From: Candidatus Woesearchaeota archaeon
GTDB lineage: Archaea > Nanobdellota > Nanobdellia > SCGC-AAA011-G17 > JAPLZO01
Direction: 5' to 3'
Length of the DNA: 16,274 nucleotides
NCBI GenBank assembly: GCA_026394995.1
Contig: JAPLZO010000047.1
Span: 1-16,274, forward strand
In this document: positions 5,760-12,272 of the stretch, piece after piece
Numbering within the stretch: position 1 is the stretch's first letter
Layout of the letters: each line of letters opens with the position of its first letter
Notes under the pieces: generated by a model
The model's database searches: none
What the model was told of the DNA's origin: nothing
The model's input: the letters and a program-made list of their open reading frames with translations, nothing else
Program-made: the position numbers and the translations under genes

Positions 5760-6134
5760 TTATTTAGTATGTGGATTTTGATATCCAGGTGGAACATTCC
5801 AAGGTGCTTTGCCCATAGGTTGATTGTCTCTTCCTTTCATCCTTTCTGCTCGTTGCTCCCAAGTTTCTAGGTCTGGTAAAGGCATACCCTTAAAATCAGG
5901 ATTTTGTTCACCAACAGTGCTTAAATCTTGTGATTTATAAAGACCACTTCTAGTAGGTATATAAGATCTATTTGAATATGCTTTATTTCTAAGTTCTCTT
6001 GATTCTTGTATCATTTGTTCCATTTTTTGTTGATTATAACCAGAATTTGGTGTAATACAACCAGAAAATGTAGATATACCTATTAAACCAACTAATCCTA
6101 ATATTTTACCTTTATTTTTTAATGATTGTAACAT
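5760..6134 (-). CDS. small putative lipoprotein, no recognised family
   Basis: A 124-residue protein with a lysine-containing N-terminus, a short hydrophobic stretch (ILGLVGLIGISTF, about 11-23) and a lipobox-like end, F-S-G-C26. The mature part is hydrophilic and rich in Gln, Asn, Arg, Pro and Gly; an early helix (about 35-55, QQKMEQMIQESRELRNKAY) precedes probably unstructured sequence ending PWNVPPGYQNPHTK. It has a strong Shine-Dalgarno (AAGGAGGT) 8 nt before the ATG, and a TATA box further up. It diverges from the Dph2-like gene. I do not recognise a homologue; a surface or periplasm-like location is inferred from the N-terminus only. Confidence 0.7.
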   Translation of the reverse strand: MLQSLKNKGKILGLVGLIGISTFSGCITPNSGYNQQKMEQMIQESRELRNKAYSNRSYIPTRSGLYKSQDLSTVGEQNPDFKGMPLPDLETWEQRAERMKGRDNQPMGKAPWNVPPGYQNPHTK

Positions 6135-6142
6135 TTTGAAAT

Positions 6143-6150
6143 ACCTCCTT
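6143..6150 (-). promoter_or_regulatory. Shine-Dalgarno of the lipoprotein gene
   Basis: On the - strand this reads AAGGAGGT, 8 nt before the ATG at 6134. It is the best Shine-Dalgarno in the window. Confidence 0.75.
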
Positions 6151-6180
6151 TTAAGATATGTTTGATATATATTCTTTAGT

Positions 6181-6243
6181 ATATAAATCTTTCTATTTAT
6201 AACTACTCATTAGTAGTTAAATATAATAGAAAGTTATTTATTA
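6181..6243. promoter_or_regulatory. divergent promoter pair enclosing an inverted repeat
   Basis: The lipoprotein promoter (on -) has TATA ATTTATAT at 6181-6188. The Dph2-like gene (on +) has a TATA-like TTATTTATTA at 6234-6243, 27 bp before its ATG. Between them is an inverted repeat: 9-bp outer arms CTTTCTATT (6189-6197) and AATAGAAAG (6225-6233), and a perfect 8-bp inner stem TAACTACT (6200-6207) and AGTAGTTA (6212-6219) with loop CATT. The outer arms occupy the BRE position of each promoter. The inner palindrome is a candidate operator. The sequence features are certain; the regulatory role is inferred. Confidence 0.6.
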
Positions 6244-6264
6244 AAAGTACCTTGAAATTTAAAT

Positions 6265-6867
6265 ATGAAAATATTACATATCCCAGCCACATTAGAATTA
6301 GATTTAAATGAAATTAAAAATATAAAATTACAAGGAAAAATAGGTTTAGTTACTACAATACAATATTCTCATCATTTAAAGAACATCAATAAAATAATAA
6401 AAAATTCAATTATAGTTGGTTATATTTTAGGTTGTGATATTTCAAATGCCAAAAAAATAGCTAACAAAATAGATTCATTTTTATTTATTGGTACAGGTAA
6501 ATTTCACCCTATAAAACTAGCATCTGAATTAAATAAACCCGTCTATATTTTCAATCCAGAAACCAATAATTTATACCAAGTATCCCAACAAGAGATTAAT
6601 GAAGTCAAATCAAGGAAAAAGGGCTCTTACATAAAATATCTAAATGCAGAAAAAATAGGTCTTCTAATATCTCTAAAACCAGGTCAATATAACCTAAATA
6701 AAGCTTTACAATTCAAGAAAAAATCAAAAAAACAAAGTTATTTATTTCTATTTAACACTCTTAACACTCTAGAATTAGAAAATTTTCCACAAATACAATC
6801 TTGGGTTAATACAGCCTGTCCAAGGATTGAATACAAAAATATTATAAATATAGAAGATTTACAATAA
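6265..6867 (+). CDS. Dph2-like diphthamide synthesis protein lacking the first domain
   Basis: Dph2 is a [4Fe-4S] radical enzyme that transfers the 3-amino-3-carboxypropyl group of SAM to a histidine of elongation factor 2. Archaeal Dph2 has three similar domains, each giving one cluster cysteine, in about 330-350 residues. Here only domains 2 and 3 are present in 200 residues. Domain 2 begins GKIGLVTTIQYSHHL and carries C57 in GYILGCDI, then FLFIGTGKFHPIKLA. Domain 3 ends with C185 in WVNTACPRIEYKN. These are the only two cysteines. The start fits a TATA box 27 bp upstream, and the 130-bp intergenic region has no room for domain 1. It is first in an operon with glyS (4-bp gap). Activity is uncertain. 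Confidence 0.85.
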   Translation: MKILHIPATLELDLNEIKNIKLQGKIGLVTTIQYSHHLKNINKIIKNSIIVGYILGCDISNAKKIANKIDSFLFIGTGKFHPIKLASELNKPVYIFNPETNNLYQVSQQEINEVKSRKKGSYIKYLNAEKIGLLISLKPGQYNLNKALQFKKKSKKQSYLFLFNTLNTLELENFPQIQSWVNTACPRIEYKNIINIEDLQ

Positions 6868-6871
6868 AAAA

Positions 6872-8338
6872 ATGATATCTATAGATGATTTAGCAACATT
6901 TTGCAAAAGACGTGGTTTTATTTATCCTTCTAGCGAAATATATGGTGGCTTTTCTGGATTCTGGGATTTTGGTCCATTAGGTGTCGAGTTATTCAATAAT
7001 ATAAAACAAAATTGGTGGAAATATTTTGTTAATACAAGAAAAAACATGATTGGAATTGATGCAAGTATTATATCTCATCCAAAAACATGGATAGCATCTG
7101 GGCATGTTACAAGTTTTAAAGATATTGCTGTTGTATGTAAAAAATGTAAAAAAGCAACAAAAATTGATAAATCTGAACTAGAAAAAGTTAAATGTGAATG
7201 TGGTGGCGAATATGAATCACAAGGAGAATTTAATTTATTATTTAAAACGAAAGTTGGAGCTTTAGATTCACAAGACGCTTATTTAAGAGGTGAGACCGCT
7301 CAAGGTATGTTCTTAGATTTTAAACAAATAGTCAATACTACTAGAGTTAAATTACCTTTTGGAATTTCTCAAATAGGAAAATGTTTTAGAAATGAAATTG
7401 CTCCTCGTGATTTTTTGTTTAGAAGTAGAGAATTCACTATAGGAGAATTTGAATTCTTTATACACCCTGAGGAAAATAGATGTGATTTACTTGATAAAAA
7501 ACATCTTGATGTAGAATTTATATTCCTAAATGCAGAAACCCAAATTAAAGGAAAAAATGAATTTAAAAAAATAACAATAGAAAAAATGCTAAAAGAAAAT
7601 AGATTAGAAGAATGGCATGCTTATTGGTTAGCAGAACAAATTTTATGGTTCAAAGAACTTGGTTTAAATATAGACAAATTAAAGATTAGAGAACATACTA
7701 AAGATGAACTTTCACATTATTCCTCAGCAACATTTGATATAGACTTTGAATATCCTTTTGGAAGTAAAGAGGTAGCAGGAAATGCTAATAGAGGACAATA
7801 TGATTTAAAACAACACATCAAAGAAAGTAAAGAAAAACTCGAAATTTATGATGAAGAAACCAAGAAGAGTGTTATTCCTAGAGTTATAGAACCTACTTTT
7901 GGTATGGAAAGAGTATTTTTGGCTATAATAGCTGATGCTTATAATTATGATAAAAAGCGTGAAAATATAGTTTTACATTTAAATCCAAAATTAGCTCCAA
8001 TTAAAGTAGCAATTTTTCCTTTATTATCAAATAAAAAAGAGTTAACTAAACTATCTCAAAAAGTATATGATGATCTAAAAGAAGATTTTGTATGCAATTA
8101 CGATGAATCTGGTTCTATAGGAAAAAGATATGCTCGTAATGATGAAGTTGGAACACCATATTGTATAACAATAGATTTTGATTCTATAAAGAAAAAGGAT
8201 ATTACAATTCGTGATCGAGATAGTACAAAACAAATACGTGTTAAAATTAAAGATTTAAAAAATGTTCTAGAAAGATTATTTAATCAAGAAATAAAATTTG
8301 AAAAAGCAGGTAAAACAATAAACACCCGAGTTAAATGA
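6872..8338 (+). CDS. glyS: glycyl-tRNA synthetase (alpha2 type)
   Basis: A class II synthetase that charges tRNA-Gly. The 488-residue protein has the GlyRS start RRGFIYPSSEIYGGFSGFWD (14-33) and a zinc-binding insertion with CKKC (89-92) and CECGG (108-112). These are followed by GETAQGMFLDF (140-150), motif 2 FRNEIAPRDFLFRSREFT (172-189), PFGSKEVAGNANRGQYDL (295-312), motif 3 GMERVFLAI (344-352), and an anticodon-binding domain (about 370-470). Archaeal GlyRS is usually about 550-600 aa, so this one is compact and closer in length to bacterial glyQS-type enzymes. It ends with an ATGA overlap into the JAMM gene. Confidence 0.96.
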   Translation: MISIDDLATFCKRRGFIYPSSEIYGGFSGFWDFGPLGVELFNNIKQNWWKYFVNTRKNMIGIDASIISHPKTWIASGHVTSFKDIAVVCKKCKKATKIDKSELEKVKCECGGEYESQGEFNLLFKTKVGALDSQDAYLRGETAQGMFLDFKQIVNTTRVKLPFGISQIGKCFRNEIAPRDFLFRSREFTIGEFEFFIHPEENRCDLLDKKHLDVEFIFLNAETQIKGKNEFKKITIEKMLKENRLEEWHAYWLAEQILWFKELGLNIDKLKIREHTKDELSHYSSATFDIDFEYPFGSKEVAGNANRGQYDLKQHIKESKEKLEIYDEETKKSVIPRVIEPTFGMERVFLAIIADAYNYDKKRENIVLHLNPKLAPIKVAIFPLLSNKKELTKLSQKVYDDLKEDFVCNYDESGSIGKRYARNDEVGTPYCITIDFDSIKKKDITIRDRDSTKQIRVKIKDLKNVLERLFNQEIKFEKAGKTINTRVK

Positions 8339-8763
8339 CATGGTTCACAAAAACACTAAAAAAATTCTTTGAGTTAGATAGATTTGATTTTAATAATATT
8401 ACCTTAAGTAAAAATGTAGTTGATACAATGATAGAATTTGCAAGAACAGCTTATCCTAATGAATTTATTGCTTTCTTACAAGGAAAAATTGAAAATAAAA
8501 CTCTAAAAATAAACTCTTTAATGTATCAACATTTTCAATCATCTCATACTTCTGCAGCATTAAAAGCAATTCTACAGCCCTTAACAAATGCTGTTGGTTC
8601 TGTTCACTCTCATCCAAGTTATTCTAATAATCCATCTCAAGAAGATTTAAGATTTTTTAATAAAAACCCAGGAATTCATTTAATTATTTGTCAACCATTC
8701 AATATTGAAAACATTGCTGCTTATGATTATCAAGGAAAAAAATTAAACTTTAAGATAATCTAA
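8335..8763 (+). CDS. JAMM/MPN+ metalloprotease
   Basis: A 142-residue single MPN-domain protein. The JAMM zinc site is complete: E43 in PNEFIAFLQG, then H91 and H93 in VHSHPSYSNNPSQED, with S101 and D104 at the canonical spacing H-x-H-P-x6-S-x2-D. Archaeal JAMM proteins of this size remove ubiquitin-like (SAMP-type) modifiers from proteins or process sulfur-carrier proteins; the substrate here is unknown and no ubiquitin-like gene is in the window. The ATG at 8335 overlaps the glyS stop by 4 nt, so it is coupled to glyS and the Dph2-like gene. The N-terminus (MTWFTKTLKKFFELDRF) is basic and amphipathic. Confidence 0.9.
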   Translation: MTWFTKTLKKFFELDRFDFNNITLSKNVVDTMIEFARTAYPNEFIAFLQGKIENKTLKINSLMYQHFQSSHTSAALKAILQPLTNAVGSVHSHPSYSNNPSQEDLRFFNKNPGIHLIICQPFNIENIAAYDYQGKKLNFKII

Positions 8764-8764
8764 A

Positions 8765-8774
8765 CTTTTATAAA
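8765..8774 (+). promoter_or_regulatory. TATA box of tRNA-Ala (and probably nth)
   Basis: CTTTTATAAA lies just after the JAMM stop, centred about 30 bp before the tRNA 5' end. No second TATA box can be placed for nth except inside the tRNA gene. Confidence 0.6.
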
Positions 8775-8799
8775 CACATTTTATTTAAAATGTTTCTAT

Positions 8800-8871
8800 G
8801 GGCTCGTAGTCGACTGGTAAGACGTCCGCCTGGCTTGTGGGAGACAGCGGGTTCGATTCCCGCCGAGTCCA
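8800..8871 (+). tRNA. tRNA-Ala (anticodon GGC)
   Basis: A 72-nt cloverleaf with no intron. The acceptor GGGCTCG pairs with CGAGTCC and has the G3-U70 wobble pair, the alanine identity element; the discriminator is A. The anticodon stem TCCGC/GTGGG encloses CTGGCTT with GGC at 34-36. The T-arm GCGGG-TTCGATT-CCCGC is perfect. CCA is not encoded. Oddities: position 37 is T rather than a purine, the anticodon stem has two wobble pairs, the D stem has three clear pairs with G13 facing A22, and the 15-48 positions are C and A rather than G and C. The nth ATG is only 8 nt downstream. Confidence 0.88.
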
Positions 8872-8879
8872 TTTTAAAT

Positions 8880-9488
8880 ATGAATCAAAAAAGAGCATTA
8901 AAACAATTAAGAGAATTAAAAAAACTAGGTTCTAAATTAAGATTAGCTGCACAAGGTTGGCATAAACCATGGCAAATTTTAATTTCAACAATGCTTTCAG
9001 CAAGAACCAGAGATACAAAAACAATTGCAGTATCAAATGTTTTATACAAAAAATATCCTTCTCTAAAAAAATTAGCAAAATCTAATATTGATAACATTAA
9101 AGATATAATAAAACCTATTAATTATTATAAAACAAAATCAAAGAATGTTCTTAATTGTTCTAAAATTCTAATCAATGAGTATAATGAAAAAGTTCCTTTA
9201 GATATTGAACAATTATTAAAATTACCGGGTGTAGGCAGAAAAACAGCAAATATTTTTTTATCACAAATGGGTAAACAAACTATAGGAGTAGATACCCATG
9301 TATCATTTATATCACAAAAACTAGGATGGACTAAAAATAAAAAACCTTACAAAATCGAAGAAGACTTAAAAAGATTATTCCCTAAGAAATATTGGAAACA
9401 AGTAAATTTAATTCTAGTTAGATTTGGTCAAACATATAGTAAAAATAAAAAAGAAGAAATATTAAAAACTATAAAAAAAGTGATATAA
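8880..9488 (+). CDS. nth: endonuclease III-like DNA glycosylase without the Fe-S cluster
   Basis: An HhH-GPD DNA glycosylase/AP lyase of base excision repair. The helix-hairpin-helix LLKLPGVGRKTANIFLSQ (112-129) includes the catalytic lysine K121. D138 in GVDTHV is the catalytic aspartate. The substrate-pocket stretch is TMLSARTRD (37-45). The protein is 202 aa with a single cysteine (C93). The four cluster cysteines that follow the last core helix in E. coli Nth are absent; the sequence goes directly from RFGQTYSK to a lysine-rich helix. I start at the ATG at 8880 because the longer frame runs through tRNA-Ala. No Shine-Dalgarno precedes it. dedA follows after 2 bp. Confidence 0.93.
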   Translation: MNQKRALKQLRELKKLGSKLRLAAQGWHKPWQILISTMLSARTRDTKTIAVSNVLYKKYPSLKKLAKSNIDNIKDIIKPINYYKTKSKNVLNCSKILINEYNEKVPLDIEQLLKLPGVGRKTANIFLSQMGKQTIGVDTHVSFISQKLGWTKNKKPYKIEEDLKRLFPKKYWKQVNLILVRFGQTYSKNKKEEILKTIKKVI

Positions 9489-9490
9489 TT

Positions 9491-10039
9491 ATGAAGAATA
9501 AAAGATTATTGATACTCTTAGCTATTATTTTAACAATAATCATAATAGTAAGTTTAAGTCCTCATTATTTTGGTTCAATTATAAAACAAAATATTAAAAA
9601 GCATGGTTATTTAGCAATATTTGTTTTTACTTTTCTTTCTGATTTTATTGACCAACCACTAGGTCCAGATATTGTTGCAATTATTGGTCTTTATTTTAAA
9701 TTAAGCATCGTATTTATTTTCCTATCTTCTTTATTAGGAACTTGGTCTGTTAGTTTGGTTAATTATTACCTTGGAAAAAAAATTTTATCTAACAGCATAA
9801 ATGATATGCATAGCTCTAAAAAATATAAAAAATCTTATTATCTTATACATAAATATGGTGAATATGGCCTATTTTTATCAGCTGCTTTACCAATAGTTCC
9901 CTATACAATTTGCACATGGTTTGCTGGAGCTTTTAAAATGAAATTAAGAAACTTCTTTTTTTATGGTATGTTGCCTAAAGTAATCAAAACGGGTTTAATT
10001 TTATTAACATTTTATTTTATATACAATAAATTGTTATAA
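9491..10039 (+). CDS. DedA/VTT-family membrane protein
   Basis: A 182-residue polytopic membrane protein with hydrophobic segments at about 5-22, 40-56, 60-92, 125-147 and 156-178. The VTT-domain pattern is visible: a re-entrant-like FLSDFIDQPLGPDIVAIIGL (48-67), GTWSVSLVNYYLGKK (83-97), then HKYGEYGLFLSAALPIVPYT (120-139) and AGAFKMKLRNFF (145-156). DedA relatives include phospholipid scramblases/flippases; the archaeal substrate is not known. The canonical arginine before the P-x2-P of the second motif is not seen (SAALPIVP). It is 2 bp after nth and converges on the next gene with a 5-bp gap. Confidence 0.82.
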   Translation: MKNKRLLILLAIILTIIIIVSLSPHYFGSIIKQNIKKHGYLAIFVFTFLSDFIDQPLGPDIVAIIGLYFKLSIVFIFLSSLLGTWSVSLVNYYLGKKILSNSINDMHSSKKYKKSYYLIHKYGEYGLFLSAALPIVPYTICTWFAGAFKMKLRNFFFYGMLPKVIKTGLILLTFYFIYNKLL

Positions 10040-10044
10040 AAAGA

Positions 10045-10347
10045 TTAACCAAAAAATAATTTATATAAATTATATATATGGTCTTTATAATTGTTCAATA
10101 GATTAAATGCATTTTCTTTATAGAGTTTAAAGCTCTCAATACTACTATTTAAAATAATATAATATTCAGGATATATTCCTTTTACAGAATCACCTAAAAT
10201 CCTAATAGTTTTTGTTATAGTCCCTATAGGAATATGTTTTACTGTTTCTTCCTTTGTTTTTTCTAGTGTTTCTACAATTTTTTCTAAACTAATATTATCA
10301 CCTTTTAGAAAAGTAATACATTCGATAAAACGTATCTTTATAAACAT
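10045..10347 (-). CDS. hypothetical protein, small and alpha-helical
   Basis: I do not recognise this 100-residue protein. It starts MFIKIRFIECITFLKGDNIS, then alternates amphipathic helices (about 21-40, KIVETLEKTKEETVKHIPIG; about 70-98, rich in Tyr, Asn and Leu). The middle (41-68) has TITKTIRILGDSVKGIYPEYYI. There is no signal peptide, clear membrane span or metal motif. The only in-frame ATG is the start, about 31 bp from a TATA-like site on the - strand, giving an almost leaderless mRNA. It lies between dedA (convergent) and tRNA-Met (divergent). It could be a lineage-specific regulator or scaffold, but nothing in the sequence shows which. Confidence 0.6.
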   Translation of the reverse strand: MFIKIRFIECITFLKGDNISLEKIVETLEKTKEETVKHIPIGTITKTIRILGDSVKGIYPEYYIILNSSIESFKLYKENAFNLLNNYKDHIYNLYKLFFG

Positions 10348-10372
10348 TTCGTTTTAATAAAAAAACAAAAAT

Positions 10373-10383
10373 CTTTTATAATA
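10373..10383. promoter_or_regulatory. shared TATA element between tRNA-Met and the - strand hypothetical gene
   Basis: CTTTTATAATA on + reads TATTATAAAAG on -. It is about 28 bp from the tRNA-Met 5' end and about 31 bp from the ATG at 10347. A CAAAAA stretch upstream on + fits a BRE for the tRNA. Use in the - direction is inferred from spacing only. Confidence 0.5.
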
Positions 10384-10405
10384 CACAATTTAACACTTAA
10401 AACAA

Positions 10406-10478
10406 GCCGATGTAGTTTAGTGGCTAAAACACCAGTCTCATAAGCTGGACATCGGGAGTTCGACTCTCCTCATCGGCA
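10406..10478 (+). tRNA. tRNA-Met (anticodon CAT), elongator type
   Basis: A 73-nt cloverleaf with no intron. The acceptor GCCGATG pairs with CATCGGC, and the discriminator is A. The D stem is GTTT/AAAC. The anticodon stem CCAGT/GCTGG encloses CTCATAA. The T-arm is GGGAG-TTCGACT-CTCCT. It lacks the initiator features (no AGC start and no GGG/CCC pairs in the anticodon stem). CAT could also mark a tRNA-Ile2 with modified C34, but its acceptor stem does not suggest that. Its last base is directly followed by the stop codon of the antiporter gene on the other strand. Confidence 0.9.
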
Positions 10479-12179
10479 TTAAAATATATCAACGCTTAAT
10501 AAACTTTTAATGTGATCTCTTCTAATTCTAAACAAATCTTTTTTGTTCTTAACTTTGTTTAATATTTCAGAAACCTTATTTCCTGTTAATATTTTAGGTA
10601 AAATAACATAATCAGCTCCAGATTTATATAATTCTAAAGCTTGTTCAATATCATGAGCTGTGACAAATATCAAAGCTTTTTTATTTTCTCTTTTAACATG
10701 TTCAATTAAAAATAAACTATCTTCTTCATTTGGAATAGTAGAAATAACGACTTTAGCATTTTTTATATTAGCTTTTTTAAGAATTTCATAATTTATAATA
10801 TCACCATATATACAAGGTGTTTTTCTTCTTATTAGTTTTTTAAGAACCTCAGGATTATAATCTATAACCAGAAATTTTTTCTTATTTTTTATAAAATCTT
10901 TAATAAACATACTTCCAGTTCTATGCCCACCAAATAATATTATATCATTTTTAACATTTTTTTCTAAATATTCCAATTTTTGTTCTGTAATTGCTATTTT
11001 TTCAAATGGAATTAATATATTCATGAATTTAGTATACAATTTATGATCATATTTGATAAAGTAAGATGTGATGGTAATACTTATAACAGCTAATAAAACA
11101 GTAAATGAAAACAAATCTTTAGAAATATGTCCTAATAATAAACCTAGTGATACTAATATTAAAGAAAATTCACTAATTTGACCTAATGACACAGCAGTTA
11201 AAAATGATGTCCTGTTCTCATATCCAAACAACTTTGTTAAAATAAATACTATAAATGGTTTTATTAGTATAACCAATAATAAAAAGTAGAGTAATGGTAA
11301 CAACACCAAACTTGTTCCATCAAAATATAGTTGCATACCCAAACTGACAAAAAATAATAATGCAAAAAAATCTTTTAATGGTGAAACTTTTCCTATAATA
11401 TCTAAATTATAAGGCAAACTTGCTAAACTTAAACCAGCTAAAAATGCCCCTACTGCTATTGAAAATCCAATAGAAACAGCCAATAACGAAAATAAAAAAC
11501 ATACACTTACAGCACATAAAAATAACAACTCTTGAGATTTAGCAGCATTTTTAAAAATTGAAGGTAAAAAGTACAAACTTAACAAAATAGCAACCAAAAA
11601 TAAACCTAAACCTTTTACTAATGAAACACCTATAGTTAAGAATGAAAATTTATTAAATGTATTTAACAAAGATAATAACAATATTACTAATATGTCCTGA
11701 ACTAATAACACCCCAAATATTATTCTACCATGTAAAGTATCTAATTCATTTTTATCAGACAATAATTTAACAACAATCATTGTACTACTAAAAGCTAAAA
11801 TAAATCCAATGTAAACAGCTTCTATATTACTAAAACCAAAATACAAACTTCCATAATATCCTAAAAAGAAAGTACCTGCAACCTGTAAGATTCCTACAAA
11901 AGAAGAAACAAAACTTATCTCTTTTAGTTTTCTTAAATTTAACTCTAAACCAACTATAAACAATAGAAAAGCAATACCAATCTCAGATAAAGTACTTATT
12001 GTATCACTATTTTTTATTATTCCTAATCCAATTGGTCCTAACAAAATTCCAGCTAAAACATATGCTGGTATTATAGGTTGTTTTAGTATTCTAAACAAAT
12101 ACACAAAAATAGTTGCTATTATAAATATAACTATAATATCAAAAAATATACTGCTTGAAAAACTAGCTAAAGTACTCAA
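10479..12179 (-). CDS. Kef-type monovalent cation:proton antiporter with TrkA-N domain
   Basis: A CPA2-family transporter exchanging K+ or Na+ for H+. The 566-residue protein has about 12-13 membrane spans (residues 10-375), with the family features LLGPIGLGII (47-55), FIVGLELNLRKLKE (74-87), LLVQDILVILLLSL (158-171, with the Q-D pair) and FFALLFFVSLGMQL (271-284). A cytosolic Rossmann domain follows: GGHRTG (417-422) and the acidic end of beta-2, VIDYN (438-442). This TrkA-N/RCK domain binds NAD(H) or a nucleotide and gates the transporter. The TTG start at 12179 is supported by a Shine-Dalgarno 6 nt upstream; no in-frame ATG is near. It has its own promoter. Confidence 0.93.
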   Translation of the reverse strand: MSTLASFSSSIFFDIIVIFIIATIFVYLFRILKQPIIPAYVLAGILLGPIGLGIIKNSDTISTLSEIGIAFLLFIVGLELNLRKLKEISFVSSFVGILQVAGTFFLGYYGSLYFGFSNIEAVYIGFILAFSSTMIVVKLLSDKNELDTLHGRIIFGVLLVQDILVILLLSLLNTFNKFSFLTIGVSLVKGLGLFLVAILLSLYFLPSIFKNAAKSQELLFLCAVSVCFLFSLLAVSIGFSIAVGAFLAGLSLASLPYNLDIIGKVSPLKDFFALLFFVSLGMQLYFDGTSLVLLPLLYFLLLVILIKPFIVFILTKLFGYENRTSFLTAVSLGQISEFSLILVSLGLLLGHISKDLFSFTVLLAVISITITSYFIKYDHKLYTKFMNILIPFEKIAITEQKLEYLEKNVKNDIILFGGHRTGSMFIKDFIKNKKKFLVIDYNPEVLKKLIRRKTPCIYGDIINYEILKKANIKNAKVVISTIPNEEDSLFLIEHVKRENKKALIFVTAHDIEQALELYKSGADYVILPKILTGNKVSEILNKVKNKKDLFRIRRDHIKSLLSVDIF

Positions 12180-12185
12180 TTAATA

Positions 12186-12233
12186 CACCTCTTTTAATAA
12201 ATATTGACTAAAGAATATATTTAAAGTTTTCTA
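12186..12233 (-). promoter_or_regulatory. promoter and Shine-Dalgarno of the antiporter gene
   Basis: On - the order is TAGAAA (12233-12228), TATA ACTTTAAATATA (about 12227-12216), then Shine-Dalgarno AGAGGTG (12192-12186) and the TTG at 12179. The predicted leader is about 17 nt. The Shine-Dalgarno fixes the TTG as the start. Confidence 0.6.
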
Positions 12234-12272
12234 GTTTAAAAATTTATAAATAAAAATAAAAAAGAAGATATT

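Noticed and set aside
5750..5766. TAAATAAA/TTTATTTA palindrome between zpr1 and the lipoprotein gene
   Set aside because: A one-base centre cannot form a hairpin loop; it is a consequence of two TAA/TTA-rich convergent gene ends, at most a T-rich terminator both ways.
8777..8792. Inverted repeat CATTTTA/TAAAATG before tRNA-Ala
   Set aside because: The arms are nearly pure A/T with a 2-bp centre, as expected often in a promoter of this composition.
8790..8879. N-terminal extension of endonuclease III
   Set aside because: These 30 codons are the tRNA-Ala gene read as protein; homologues start at or near the ATG at 8880.
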